64,000 nucleotides of DNA, taken from positions 159,621,241 through 159,685,240 of the forward strand of contig OX422221.1 in assembly GCA_949130495.1 (NCBI GenBank), read 5' to 3'. How positions within the stretch are numbered: position 1 is the first letter of the stretch; each line of letters begins with the position of its first letter. This document shows, in pieces, positions 1 to 11,439 of the stretch. A program made the translations under genes and the position numbers. Source of the stretch: Sambucus nigra (Eukaryota; Streptophyta; Magnoliopsida; Dipsacales; Adoxaceae). The notes under the pieces were generated by a model that was not told the origin of the DNA, did not search any database, and was given only the letters and a program-made list of their open reading frames with translations.

Positions 1-69
1 CATGATCTAGTGGAGTTAGTTCAAAAGATGCCACCATCTTTAGAAAACTCCACCATTACTCCCGGTTGA
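1..69 (+). CDS. Possible C-terminal tail of a retrotransposon ORF (partial)
   Basis: The first 66 bases read open in frame 1 for 22 codons and end in TGA at 67-69. The peptide is charged and amphipathic (begins HDLVELVQKM). I cannot assign a domain. The reason to consider it real is position: the following 1.5 kb looks like the 3' untranslated part of a copia-like (SIRE/Maximus-type) element, where an env-like or coiled-coil ORF would end. The start lies outside the window. It could equally be a chance opening. Confidence 0.2.
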   Translation, partial: HDLVELVQKMPPSLENSTITPG

Positions 70-1577
70 GATCTAGTCTTGATTGCTAGCATAGGTTGTT
101 TATCATGTCATTTTTAAACCTATTGCTAGCATGTATCATTAGTTAGTTTTTCATTTTTTTTAAAAAAAAAATACAAAAAGATTTTCCTTTAAGAAAATTT
201 TTAGAAAAACACAAAAAGATTTTATTTTGATAAAATTTTTGAAAAAATTCAAAAAGAGATTTGCCTTTTATGGATGAGCATTTAAGATAGCCAAGTCACA
301 ACTTCATTCCATATATCCATGTGACTGTTTGATAGAGATTTGAGAGGCTACATCATTTCATCCATGTGCTTAACATTGATTGGAGTCCTTGAGATGTAAT
401 TAGTGATATTTCCTACATGCTTGACTCCTACATCCTTTATTGCACACATGCACGGCTATATTTGATTGTTGCACTTGTCAATCTCATGTTGGCTTGAGTG
501 TTTCCATCTCAATCATGTCTATACAATGTATAAAATGCGATAAAACTTGACAAGATTGGATTGCATGTTAAAACCGTTTTGGTGAGACTGTGTGTACATT
601 TTCATAACGGGGAGGGGCTGCGAAAGTTGACTTTTATCCTTTGCGCAAAAGCCACCGTTTAAAAGGACCTAAAAAATGGAGGAATTTTAATATCCGAGGT
701 CCTAAGAGGTTAAAAGAGCCCGAAAAAATTGATAAGGCAATAAAAAGCAATTCATGCCAAATATGGGCCATTTAGGTTTTCACCATCAATTCTCCAAAGT
801 TTGAGAATTTAGTATACCTCTATTCAAAATATAAATCTGAGGGAGTTTGGTTGGAGAATGAGAAAAACGGGTTTGCACTTCCTTGAAAGTCCTGAAAAAG
901 CATGAAAATCATTTTGGACGTTATTGGTGTAGAAATCACTTTGAGCTTTGATTTGTTGATTTGATTGAGTCAATATCTTATACTGTCACTCTTTTACACC
1001 AAAGGAAGCATTTGAGTTCATTCGTTAGGAATATCCAATATTCATCGTGCACATATGTCATGTTTGTATGCATTGATTTTCCTATCGAATTTTGATCACA
1101 CCCATTCATTTACGCCATCACCGACTTGGTTGTGTTATGTTCATTCATGGTGTGATTTATACCTTGTGTCACCCCGGTTTTGATTGTTTGATTTATTTCT
1201 CTTATTTGTCTATTTGGGGACATCATAAAAAGGGGGAGAAAGAATTATCATCTATGGGGGAGTTTGATGTTGGGGGGTTTATGCTTATCATATTGGTATC
1301 TATGTATCTATGTTTATCTCATTTCAAACTCGATACGTCACTTGGTACTTGCTTTATCTCATGTGTGTAGGTACATCCTTGATAATCCCATGATACACAC
1401 CCTGATGAGAAAAGCGTGAAGATTCCTGAAGAATTGAAGAAAAAACGATGCAGCCTTAGTCATTTGTACCTCTTTCAGTTTTGGGTTCATGGAAGGGTAG
1501 ATTTGTATAGGCATTGTTCATACTTGATAATTCGGATTTTTTTTATGTTTGTTCCGGCATAGACATAGGGGGAGATT
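70..1577 (+). other. 3' untranslated region and polypurine tract of a copia-like retrotransposon
   Basis: There is no convincing coding sequence. The stretch has several G-rich purine runs typical of the 3' end of SIRE/Maximus-type copia elements: AAAAAGGGGGAGAAAGAATT near 1207, TATGGGGGAG near 1253, and TAGGGGGAGATT at 1566-1577 directly before a TG that can start an LTR. The last run is the likely polypurine tract that primes plus-strand DNA synthesis. A 92-codon opening at 1092-1370 shows no recognisable domain and is probably fortuitous. Lineage assignment is inference from the purine-tract style. Confidence 0.45.
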
Positions 1578-2501
1578 TGTAAGGATAATTTGTCCATTAG
1601 TATTTTATATGTCGTACGCCGTTACACCGTTGAGAAAATTCAAGAATCATTCGCTCTTCAATGAAATCCGAATATCAAAAGAAGAAAAGGAATCAGGGAA
1701 CTGACCGAACCGATCCGGCTCAGATAAAAGAACCGATCCGGTTCACCGGACCGATCCGGCTAAAGGTACCGGACCGATCCGCCTGCTGAGTTGAGACCAG
1801 TACACCCCGGATCCATAACGAACCGATGAAGTCAAAATGCCGGACCGATCCGATGCCAACCAGACCGATCCGGTTTTAGAAAAAGAACCGATCTGACTTA
1901 ACTGGATCGATCCGCCTAAGGGACCGAACTGATCTGACGAGGATAACCACAACCAGATCGTGTTGCAGATTTTTAGGGCAAAGGAATTCTTATTTATACC
2001 ACGATCGGGGAGTTGGTTTTCTTAAGACTTATACGCGATTTTCTAAGTTCCATAACTCTTAAGTCTTCATGGTATTTGAGTCCATTGATTCATACCCTTG
2101 ATTCACACAAATTCCATACATTTGTGAGTCACTTTTGGTAACCCTAGAACACCATTGATGTTCAACCCTTTGTGAAGTGGACCGCTTCTTCCTCTTCATT
2201 GCTGCCCTACTGGAAAGGGTTTTTTCGAACCGCGACTACAGAATCCGATACCCGAGGGTAATTCTTAGTCAACCTGTATTTCATTGTAATCCGATTGTAA
2301 ACCATCTTTTACAAATTATAGTGAATATACAAATGGTTTTGCCCCTGTGGGGGATTTTTCCTTAAACTGTGTGTGTTGAATAACTTGTGCATGATTTCAT
2401 ATTGTTTCAATCACACCTAGTTGCATGCTTAGGGTTAATTTGGGTTAAAAATGGTACTTATTATATTATTTCTTAATTGGACGCAAGCGCCAACTCTTTC
2501 A
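1578..2501 (+). mobile_element. Copia-like 3' LTR
   Basis: The stretch starts TGTAAGGATA immediately after a polypurine tract and can end CTCTTTCA at 2501, giving a TG...CA LTR of about 924 bp. Near its end is a segment (about 2333-2356) resembling the 'gttttgcccctgtggggg' block common in copia LTRs. It contains the ACCGATCCGG cluster annotated separately. No second copy of this LTR lies in the window, so both ends rest on sequence style alone, and no target duplication can be tested because the 5' end is outside the window. Confidence 0.45.
1697..1945. repeat. Cluster of about nine ACCGATCCGG-like motifs inside an LTR
   Basis: Within about 250 bp the core CCGATCCG or a one-base variant recurs about nine times at irregular spacing of 10-40 bp (for example near 1700, 1734, 1751, 1771, 1843, 1864, 1890 and 1906). 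The core is nearly self-complementary (CGGATCCG-like). Intervening bases are not repeated, so this is a motif cluster rather than a tandem repeat. Confidence 0.7.
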
Positions 2502-2824
2502 AGCAGCGTCGAGTCGAGAGAGAGAGAGAGAGGTAACGGTGGGAGGGAAAAAAGAAGGGGGAAAGGGTTTTTGCTGGAAAAGTTGTCACGGTCGTGTCAA
2601 GGTCATTGACCGTGACAAGAATTGTCACGGTCTTGCCACGGTCAATGACCGTGACAAATTGAATTATCACGGGCTTGTCACGGTCAATGACCGTGACAAT
2701 TCGTTGTCACGGTCGTGTCAAGGTCAATGACCGTGACATAAAATGCGTGTTTTTTTGTCACGGTCAATGACCTTGACAAGGCTGGACGGCTGAAAGGTGA
2801 CAATTTGCCCATTTTGGTGTAGTG
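2502..2824 (-). mobile_element. CACTA (En/Spm) transposon terminus with subterminal repeats
   Basis: Read on the minus strand, the sequence from 2824 begins CACTACACCAAAATGGGC, the classic CACTA terminal inverted repeat. Behind it, 2583-2782 holds about five inverted pairs of TGTCACGGTC and GACCGTGACA separated by 2-20 bp. CACTA elements carry such subterminal repeats as transposase-binding sites. The adjacent bases 2825-2827 (AGT) would be one copy of the 3-bp target duplication. I cannot find the opposite CACTAC terminus, so the inner boundary is arbitrary and the element is truncated or rearranged. A (GA)n run lies at 2513-2532. Confidence 0.65.
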
Positions 2825-3039
2825 AGTATAGAAAATAGATAGAGTTATAAAAATGACAATAAGCATTGTGATAAGATTCAAAATGCAAAAAGAGTACATC
2901 AAATATATCCTCATGGCCCTCTGTAGAAGGGTGTTTCAAGCTTCACCACTATATTTGTTGGTGAAGGTCCCTCAAAGACCCCCCCTTCAGCTTACAAAAA
3001 ATATGAGGTTTAGGGAACCCCAAGGGTCCCTCCACCGCA
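2825..3039. other. Short unassigned spacer
   Basis: I see no recognisable gene, repeat or signal here. Towards its end the sequence grades into the minisatellite (first partial units with 'gggtccctccaccgcagaagtccaag'). Confidence 0.4.
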
Positions 3040-4010
3040 GAAGTCCAAGTTGAGAAGGGCCCCCGCAGAAATGACATCTGAGAAGTGCCCCGCAAGGGCC
3101 GCTGCAGAAGTCTAAGTTGAGAAGGGCCACCGTAAGGGTCACTGTAGAAATGACATCTGAGAAGTGACCCGCAAGGGCCACTACGGAAGTCCAAGTTGAG
3201 AAGGGTCACCGCAGAAATGACATCTGAGAAGTGCCCCGCAAGGTCCAATGCAGAAGTTCAAGTTAAGAACGGTCACCGCAGAAATGACATCTGAGAAGTT
3301 CCCCGCAAGGGCCACTGTAAAAGTCCAAGTTGAGAAGGTCCACTGCAAGGGTCACTGCAGAAATGCATCTGAGAAGTGCCCCGCAAGGGCCACTATAAAA
3401 TTCCGAGTTGAGAAGGGCCACTGCAGAAATGACATTCGAGAAGTGCCCCACAAGGGGCACTACAGAACTCTAAGTTGAGAAGGGACACCGCAAGTTTCAC
3501 TGCAAAAATGACATCAGAGAAGTGCCCCACAAGGGGACACTGTAGAAGTCCAAGTTGATAAGGGCCACCACAAGGTTCACCGCATAAATGACAGCTGAGA
3601 AGTGCCCCGCAAGGGCCACTACAGAAGTTCAAGTTGAGAAGGGCCACCGCAAGGATCACTGCATAAATGACATTCGAGAAGTGCCCAACAAGGGCCACTG
3701 CAGAAGTACAAGTTGAGAAGGGCCACCACAAGGGTCACTTCAGAAATGACATCTGAGAAGTTCCCCGCAAGGGCCACTATAGAAGTCCAAGATGAGAAGG
3801 GCCACCACAAGGGTCACTTCAGAAATGACATTTGAGAAGTTCCACACAAGGGCCACTGCCGAAGTCCCAGTTGAGAAAGGCCACCACAAGGGTCACTACA
3901 GAAATGACATATGAGAAGTGCCCCGCAAGGGCCACTGCAGAAGTCCAAGTTGAGAAGGGCCACCGCAAGGGTCCCCGCAGAAATGACATCTAAGTAGAAA
4001 CCCCCTAAGG
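3040..4010 (+). repeat. Minisatellite, about 13 units of 66 or 80 bp
   Basis: The anchor AAGTTGAGAAGGGCC recurs 13 times, near 3048, 3113, 3193, 3259, 3328, 3404, 3470, 3551, 3631, 3709, 3788, 3866 and 3947. Spacings fall into two classes, 65-69 bp and 76-81 bp. The short class lacks an internal 'accgcaagggtc' block of about 14 bp. Units also share AGAAATGACATCTGAGAAG and GCCCCGCAAGGGCCACTG. The several overlapping open frames here are by-products of a unit length often divisible by three. Tat-lineage retrotransposons commonly carry such arrays in their 3' UTR, and an LTR-like segment follows directly. Confidence 0.85.
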
Positions 4011-5250
4011 CTTCCTCAACAACAAAAATGATGTTTGAGAAAGGACCCACCACTAGGGTTCCTCAACATCAGAAACTTACATGGGAGGAGGGACCCGTAA
4101 GGTCCTCCCCCCTCATCTCCCAGAAAACAAAATTAGGATGATGGGGTGTCTACCATAAGCAACCCCTCATCATGAAAAAAATAATAGAAGTACTAACACT
4201 TATTTTCTTGTAGAGGTTGCCTAGTTGAGCAAGCATGGCTCAAGTAGGCCAGTTGGGATATCTTGGGAGTTTTGGCTTGGTGGCTGAGGGACAAGATATG
4301 TTGAGCAAGCTCAACCACTTAGTACTACAGGATTGAGATAATACTAGTAGGAAGACCCAGAAGTCACTCAAGACTACACACACCTCACTTTTAATCACAT
4401 GTGAAGTGAGCATCCAAAGGGTTGGTTTCTCACAAGAAAATAACTGTTTATAAAATGATTTTCAGGGAGAGGGACCTCTAGACCCCTCTCAAGAAAAATT
4501 ATTTTAGAAGGGTGTCCTCAAGATCCCCCTCAAGCTTACAAATATTTTAGAGGAGGTGGTCCTCGAGACCCCCCTCATGTTTACAAAGTTTGTACCAAAA
4601 GTTACCGTTTCAAAAGATATTTAGCAAATCAGATATTTTGTCTCCATTAGAAGACATGTTTGCTTTTGAACTTTGGTTCGCACCAGGGTGAATTTCGCAG
4701 AGGGGACAGGCAGAGCTGCTTGTAGGTAGGGACAAATAGTACACTGCAGACTTTGTCCCTCACCAACCCTCTATGTTTTGGCGCCAAAAGTGCCAACCCA
4801 GCCCTAGTGCACAAGTATAAATAGGACCCCTGGGCAAGGTCAAGAAAAGGTGAAAAACTGAATAGCACTGTTACTCTGAAAAAATCACACCAAACTTCCT
4901 AGTATTCTCTCCCTGCTCTCTCCCTAGTACTAAGTGACTTGTTCTTTCACTCCCCATTGACAGCCATCACTCTTAGGAGCTCCTCTTGAGAAAATTACTA
5001 TTATTTTTGTGGAATTTCATCTTTTTGAAGGGAGGGAGTTCTAACTTGAGCTCCATTTTTACCAAAAGGAGAAGGTCTCTTCAGAAGCTGCTCCAGAAGT
5101 TCTTGAGAACCTTATAGACATCGTCCATTGGTGTGGGTCACGCCTCACCCTTTCCAGTTATTCATAGACCCCAGTCTCACTACCCTCCTATACCCTCAGT
5201 CACGCAACTAAAATCCAGAAACAAACCAACATAATAATTATAAAAGTATA
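4011..5250 (+). mobile_element. LTR-like region with promoter (probable Tat-type 3' LTR)
   Basis: Sequence after the minisatellite has retrotransposon LTR character. A TATAAATA box lies at 4816-4823, preceded by GC-rich blocks and followed by a leader rich in CTCTCC. No matching second copy is in the window, so ends and family are uncertain. A purine run (AAATGAAGGGGGAAAC, near 5257) lies just past it. The plus-strand TATA box argues against this being the 3' LTR of the minus-strand Athila element that follows. Confidence 0.4.
4816..4823 (+). promoter_or_regulatory. TATA box in LTR-like region
   Basis: TATAAATAGG is a near-consensus plant TATA box. It lies in the LTR-like segment after the minisatellite. 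Transcription would start about 30 bp downstream, near 4848. Confidence 0.5.
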
Positions 5251-5279
5251 GTAGCAAAATGAAGGGGGAAACTCTTACT

Positions 5280-6400
5280 GACGGCTAGATGGTCTAGGTG
5301 CGGTGGGGTTATGCAGTGTGTAGGGGTCAAAGAAGTATGGAGGAATAGGTGCATTGGTCCCATGCACATGGTGATACATCTTCATCTTCATCCGAGTGAT
5401 CATGCTAATGTCTCTCTAGTAGTCACCCTAGAATGATGTGAAATCATCCTAAAGGGCATCCATCCTCACCCCCAAGTCATGGATAGGATCAACCGTGGGT
5501 GGGACTTTAGGGACCTCATGCTCCATAACTTGTGCATCATCAGGATCCTCATCCTCATCCCATGCCCTAAAAACTGGGTGCTCCAACAATCTCTTCTTCA
5601 TCCACTCCCAATAGTCCTCACCCAAGCACTTATAAATCTCCTTTTATTGAGCATTAAGGGGTTCATAGGAATCTTATCACTATATGCGACATCACATCCC
5701 ACATTTAGACAAATCCATGAAACGAGACGCGCATAGGTAAGTATTACCAATCCCCACTTATCAGAAGCGTTACCTAACATTTGGTCTAGGATAAGGGCGG
5801 GAAGGATAATAATGGTGTCCTCCTCTAAAATATTGTATAAAAAATGGACATGCTTGTAGTGGAGGATGGCCTTGGTCTGAGTGGGGAGGATGTAATTCAC
5901 TCTCACTTGGTGGAGAATGCAGTGGACATCAGGCATTCTAGAAGCTGAGAACTTGTCGTCAATCCAATTCTACCATGGCACAAGACGCACTATAAGAGTG
6001 TCATTGGAGTGCTTCAATGCTCTACCCAATATGGAAAAATGTGGGGGCTTAAAGGCCCCACTCAAGTGCAATGCCAAGATGCTAGTTGATATGGGAATCC
6101 GTTGGCCATGCACGAAGGCCTTATATGTGCCATCTTGTGTGTACACGAGAGAAGCTTAGAAACATCGAACAAACTCCTCATTGACTCCCCCTGACTAGAT
6201 GAGCCTCCTATGAAAATTTTCTCAAAAAGGTTCGAATAGAGGTCGGGAATTATTCCAAGTGTAGCTACCTCTACACCACTATCAAGCGGATTGTTTTGAA
6301 ATTAGCTCAGTACCAATCTCTCTCTTCCTTTGTATGGAATGTTTCAAACCCAGTGCATCCCGTGACAGCGTTTGTCATGGGATTTTGAGCCACTGAGACC
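5280..6400 (-). pseudogene. Athila env-like ORF remnant (plant transposon protein domain)
   Basis: On the minus strand a degenerate ORF follows the Athila pol region, in the place where Athila elements carry their env-like gene. It probably begins near 6386. Early residues read FETFHTKEERDWY, and the best preserved block (5598-5936) contains LHYKHVHFLYNILEED and ILDQML followed by a hydrophobic segment ending YSDKIPMNP. This layout resembles the 'putative plant transposon protein' domain found in Athila ORF2. Several frameshifts and stop codons break it. The function of the family protein is not established. The assignment rests on motif style and gene order. Confidence 0.5.
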
Positions 6401-7330
6401 TACAAGACACTAATTTAACACACACAAAATTAATGCGATGCATAAAATTTAAGTAAGTGTGAAAATGGGGTCCAAATGGGGATGAGGGTGCACATGGGAA
6501 AAATGGGTTGGATAAGTGCACCACAGCAAAAACAGGACGATTCAACATGCATGTAAGATAATAGGTGCAAGAGTGTAGCATTTGTGCAATAAAAACCCAT
6601 TGGGGCAATTTATCAAAAAGGTTTTAGAAAAAGTGTTCAAAATGGGGTTGGAGAGCAATTGAAACACTGAAATACCCCCCATAAGTACAAACAACATTAG
6701 CAAAACAATGTTACACAAGTTGTATTTGTGGGTTTACTTCGAACATTTAAACTATTGTATCATTTCAATGAAACATCAAATAAAATAATAACCCCCATCC
6801 CTATAATAAACATCTAAAACTACACGTGAAAGAGTGAAATCCACAAAGAAGAATGTGAGATTAACTTAAATAAAGTTCCTGAGAAATGGGGAGAAAATTG
6901 AGTGGGGGAATGATTTTGGGTTGAGAGGATTAGTAGGTTTTGAGAGTGTAGGTCAGAGGAATAAGGATGGGGAATATAAATAAGGTGGGGAATTTTAAAA
7001 GGATGGAAACCATGAATCGATTCAGCCAAAATGGGTAATCGATTCGCTCCACTCAAACCCAACACTGCCTAATTTCGAATTGATTTAACCAAAGTCTCGA
7101 ATAGATTCTCTCCTAAATATATGAGCACTGCCCCATTTCGATTCGATTCAAATAGAGGCCCGAATCAATTCGCACCTGTTCAACATCAATCCCCCCTCAG
7201 TAGCATATGAAATCAATCATGGCTATGAAATTCGCTAGTTGGGCGTGGAATTTGTGAACCTAGTATCTATACCAAGCATGTAACAAGGCCCATAACAAAA
7301 GTATGCAACCCCTCATATGTCGAGGGTTGA
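6401..7330 (-). other. Athila spacer between pol and env-like ORF, with AATCGATTCG motifs
   Basis: There is no convincing ORF in this AT-rich spacer of the minus-strand Athila element. From 7014 to 7175 it holds six copies or near-copies of GAATCGATTC arranged as three pairs, members about 22-25 bp apart. A related pair-module occurs in the Athila 5' LTR at 13932-14036; the shared context is GCAC..CCATTTCGA..CGATTCA..TAGAG. An alternative is that this segment derives from an LTR, which would move the 3' boundary of the element. Confidence 0.45.
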
Positions 7331-8530
7331 TCGACACAAAAATAGGGCCTAGGAAAACCTATTCGACCCCGTAAATAGGGTCGGCTAACAAAATCGAGCC
7401 CTTAGATGGGTTCAATGACTCAAGAAATAGTTTAAGGCGTTGACCATTGACCTTAAACACACTTCCATCTTTGGGATTCTCAATTTCGATCGCACCATGA
7501 GGAAAAATGGTCTTTATGACCTACGAACCAGTCCACCTCGACCTCAATTTCCCCAGAAATAGATACAAGTTGGAATTGTGCAAGAGTATTTTTTGGGATG
7601 TTTGAAATGACTTTCGTGAAATGTTCTTAGCATGTTTTTATTTCACCATTTCTTTGTAAATAATAGCACTCTCATACGCATCATTTCAAATCTATTCCAA
7701 CTCATTGAGTTGGAGAATCCGCTTCTTCCCGACCTTATCTAATTCGAAGTCCAACTTTTTAATTGCCCAGTAGGCCTTGTGTTCAAGATACATGGGGATA
7801 TGGTAAGGTTTGCCAATACAAGCCGATATAGGGATAGGTCGATGGATGTTTTGTATGTCGTGAGATAGGCTCAAAGACTTTTCCAGGATATGTTTGATCT
7901 CGTCGTTGGCAAACTCGGCTTGGCCGCTAGTTTGAGGGTGGTAGGTCATTTAAGCCTTACGAACGACACCATACTTTCTCATAATATTGGCAAACGGACC
8001 ATTGTAAAAATTGGTTCCATTGTCCATAATGATCACTTATGGAGTACCAAATTGATAAAGTATATGTTATGTCAGGAACTTCAAGACTACCTTGCGATCA
8101 ATCGTTCACGATTCAATTGCTTCCACCCACGTGTAAAAGTAATTAACCGTAACAAGGATATAAAGGTTATAGAAATATGTGGGAATTATCCCATGAATTT
8201 AATGCCTCAATAATCAAAAACTTCAATTTCTAGTATGGGGGACATCAACATCATGTTCCGATGAGTTGTTGTTCCTAACTTTTGGCAACACTCGCACGAA
8301 ATGAAGAATTCATGCACATCCTTGAAAAGCGTGGGCCAATATAGTCCACGATGTAAGATTTTTGTGGCAATTTTCTTGGAGGAAAAATGTCCTGCAAACT
8401 CTTTCAAATGAAAAAATTGGCTGATGTTAAATATCTCATCATCCAGGACATGTTTTCTGATTATTTGGTCTGCGCAATACTTGAACAAGTATAGATCATC
8501 AAAGAAAAACATGCGCACACAAGTCAAGAA
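7331..8530 (-). pseudogene. Athila integrase remnant
   Basis: This is the C-terminal part of pol of the minus-strand Athila element. At 8207-8527 lies the zinc-binding region (AGHFSSKKIATKILHRGLYW, then CECCQK), the HHCC domain of retroviral-type integrase. Further down, TYHPQTSGQAEFAN (7908-7949) is the conserved block around the catalytic glutamate, here E in QAEFAN. The C-terminal part shows FLGKLRSRWTG, FPHGAIEIENP and FKVNGQRLK (about 7430-7560), which is diagnostic of Athila. The segment between about 7950 and 8207, which would hold the first catalytic aspartates, is frameshifted. The gene cannot encode an active enzyme. Confidence 0.8.
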
Positions 8531-9350
8531 TTTCCTCTTATCCTAAGGGGTCCAATGTGAGGGGATGGATCCCGTCACAAGGTAGTTCAAAATGTAAGTG
8601 AACCATGGAAGATATGAAGTTTTTTCATTCAAAAATAACTCATCAATGGAAAGTTGATCATTAGGTGTCTCGAGCGTCATTCGAGACAAGTGATCGACAA
8701 CTACGTTCTCTACTCCCTTTTTATCCTTTATTGTGAAACTTAATTCGTATATTAGGAGGACCCTCATTGTTAAACACAGATTTGTGTACTTATTTGAAAG
8801 AAGATATTCTAACTCCACATGGTCCGTGAAGCACACGATAGGAGATCCCACCAAATACGCTCGGAATTTATCCAAGGCGAAGACAACAAGTAACAACATT
8901 TTTTTTGGTGGTCGAGTAGTTCAATTGAACATAGCTAAGAGTTATACTAGCATAATTGATAATGTGGGGCTTATTATCTATTTCCTATCCCAACACCAAC
9001 CCAACCGCTAAATCACTCACTTCGCACATGAGTTCAAAAGGTAAGGTCCAATCGGGGGCTTGAATAATGGGGAATGTGGTAAGCATACTTTTTAACTTTT
9101 CAAAAGATACTTGACAAGACCCACTCCATTCAAATGGGGTCTCTTTTGAGAGGATATCCCACAAGCGCCTAGCTATGGAGGTAAAGTCCTCGATAATTCT
9201 TTGATAGAATTCGGCATGGCCAAGGAATGACCTCACGTCTTTGAGTGATTTTGTGTCGGGAAAATCACCAATGACCTCAATTTTTGCCTTATCCACCTCT
9301 ATTCCATTGGAGGAGACAATATTTCCGAGAATAATCCCTTTTATGACCAT
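8531..9350 (-). pseudogene. Athila RNase H and RT connection remnant
   Basis: Two overlapping minus-strand blocks continue pol. 8985-9350 encodes the post-RT linker: GIILGNIVSSNGIEVDKAKI, DVRSFLGHAEFYQRIIEDF, and PFEWSGSCQVSFEKLKSML. 8543-8899 encodes the RNase H part (ALDKFRAYLVGSPIVCFTDH, then VVDHLSRM). The RNase H D-E-D-D core is incomplete where a frameshift separates the blocks near 8985. Order and spacing match Athila pol. In the element, RNase H would remove the RNA template during reverse transcription. Confidence 0.8.
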
Positions 9351-10525
9351 AAAATGGAACTTTTCTGAATTTAAGATGATATTTTTCTCAATGCATCTAG
9401 ACCAAGCCCTTTAAAGATTGGAGAGGCAATGGTCAAAGGAGTTACCAAAGACGCTAAATTTGTCCATGAATGCCTCTATCACTCTCTCTACCATATCACT
9501 GAACATACTTAGCATGCATCTTTGGAATGTGGCACGCACATTAGACAATTCAAAGGACATCCTTTTATAGGGAAATGTGCCAAAAGGGCATGTGAAAGTG
9601 GTATTGTCTTGGTCTTGTATATGGAGATTGATTTGGTTATATCTAGAATAACCATCAAGAAAGCAATAATTTAGGTGGTTGAATACACGCTCTAGTAATT
9701 GGATAATAAATGGAAGGGGGAAGTGATCCCTTTGGGTCATGACATTGAGATTTTGGTAGTCAATGCACATGTGCCACCCGGTGGTGGTGCGTTTCGAGAT
9801 CAATTCACCCTTCACATTTTTGACAACGGTGATACCCGATTTCTTAGGAACCACTTGAATTGGACTTACCCACTTGTTATTCGATATGGGGTAGATGATA
9901 TTTGCATCTAACAACTTAGTGACTTCAGCCCTAACCACCTCCTTCATCATGGGGATCAACCTATATTTCATTTCTCGGGTGGGTTTGGCTCCCTCCTGGA
10001 GGTGTATCTTGTGATTGCATATCAACTTGCTCACTCCCTTTAGGTCAGCTATTATCCACCCAAAGGAAATTTTGTGCTTTTTTAACAAGTTCATCAATTG
10101 GCCTTCTTGTCCCTCATTGAGGTGAGATGAGACAATAATGGAATATGTCTCATTCTCACCCAAATACACATACTTAAAGTTGGATGGCAATTGGTTGAGA
10201 TGAAGCTCGGGAAATTGCACATCCCAAGGCACCTCATAAGAATCGCAAGGTGTAACTCCTCAAAATTTGACCACCAACTAACCTCCCTTACTATCTCAAC
10301 CTCATGCAACATCAAACCCACAAGGTTGACTTCATGATCATAGGGGGAATAATCATTCTCTAAGTCAAGCGAGTGTACCAAACATGCCTGGAGAGAGTCC
10401 ACACAATAATTAACATCAAAGTGCTCTTGGACCATCTCCTCTATGAGGTCTGCATCAAAGATCTCAGCATCGTCACCCATTTGCTTGGCAATATTAAATT
10501 TGTTAAGATCCAAAGTCATGTTCAT
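9351..10525 (-). pseudogene. Athila reverse transcriptase remnant
   Basis: The frame from 10232 down to 9411 (273 codons) is the longest intact piece of this element. It opens with QFPELHLNQLPSNFKYVYLG and IADLKGVSKLICNHKIHLQE, then RT motifs: WVSPIQVVPKKSGITVVKN, GWHMCIDYQNLN, FPLPFI, CFLDGYSRYNQI and TFTCPFGTFPYKRM. The catalytic box reads FMDK where FMDD is expected, so one catalytic aspartate is lost. The usual PFGLCNAP motif is changed to FELSNVRA. 10094-10525 overlaps upstream in another frame and reads as the protease-RT linker. The VVKN...ELI..RT..GW insertion is characteristic of Athila. Confidence 0.88.
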
Positions 10526-10529
10526 TGCC

Positions 10530-10850
10530 CATATCTAGCATTGATTAAGGCATTTGAGGTTGCTAGAAAAGACTGACCGAGGATAATGGGGATATGGTTG
10601 ATATTAGGAGCATCAGGATGAGTATCCAACACCACAAAATCCACCGTGAAGTAAAACTTGTCAAATTTAATGATGACATCTTCTACAAACCCTTTCTAAA
10701 CCTTAGCGGAGCGATCCGTTAATTAAAGAGTGATTTTGGTGGGTTTGAGATCGCCTAGGCAGAGTTGTTCATACACAAAGTATGGTAGGAAATTTACACT
10801 CAAACCTAAATTGAGCAAGGTTTGCTTAATTTTAAAGTTCTTGATCACTA
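10530..10850 (-). pseudogene. Athila protease remnant
   Basis: Minus-strand translation gives VYEQLCLGDLKPTKITL, KGFVEDVIIKFDKFYFTVDF and IILGQSFLATSNALINARYG. This matches the C-terminal half of the Athila aspartic protease, including the conserved ILG-PFLAT block (here ILGQSFLAT) and an ALIN(A/C)R motif. The active-site DTGAS block lies upstream in decayed sequence and I do not see it intact. Internal stops are present. Confidence 0.7.
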
Positions 10851-11439
10851 ATAAGATAGTGGGACATCTGGGGTCCTTATATTTGGGTGGTAACTCAGGA
10901 TTGGATGATAGAGTTCACATTTTGAGCTTAATATGCCTTCTTCCTCACAAAGAGTTTTCGCTTCACCGTAATCAAGTCTTGAGGAACTTGTCATATGGAG
11001 GAACTATCTTTACTGCATCTAGGAGGGGATGTTGATTTTAACTTGTATGAAAATATCTAAAACGTCGGCATTATTGGTGTCTTTCTTTGGAGTTATTATC
11101 CTTTAATTATAAGAAACGAAATGGGTAGTTTCACAACTACCTCCGACTCAACTCGAGGCTCCTTATAACTTTTTTTCGGGGAAGTGAATTTGAACTCTAT
11201 TAGGTTGGGAGAGACTTACTTAATGATTGGGGGCGGGGGAATGATTGACTTGTCAACAACCTTCCCACTTCTCAGAATGATGATAGCCTTAGCTTGATCG
11301 TAAGAGGGAAGAGAGACTTCGTAGCTCACACTATTTTTCCCAATGGGCCTTTGCAGTTTTTAGGGAAATTTTCCCTTTTCTTGAACACTCAATAAGGTGG
11401 TCAACTTAGAAAGAGAATATTTTTATATCCACAAGATTT

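Noticed and set aside
2949..4053. Several overlapping ORFs on both strands in the minisatellite
   Set aside because: Repeat units near multiples of three keep frames open; the peptides are repetitive and match no domain.
9699..9911. Plus-strand ORFs across the Athila pol region
   Set aside because: They are antisense shadows of the RT coding strand.
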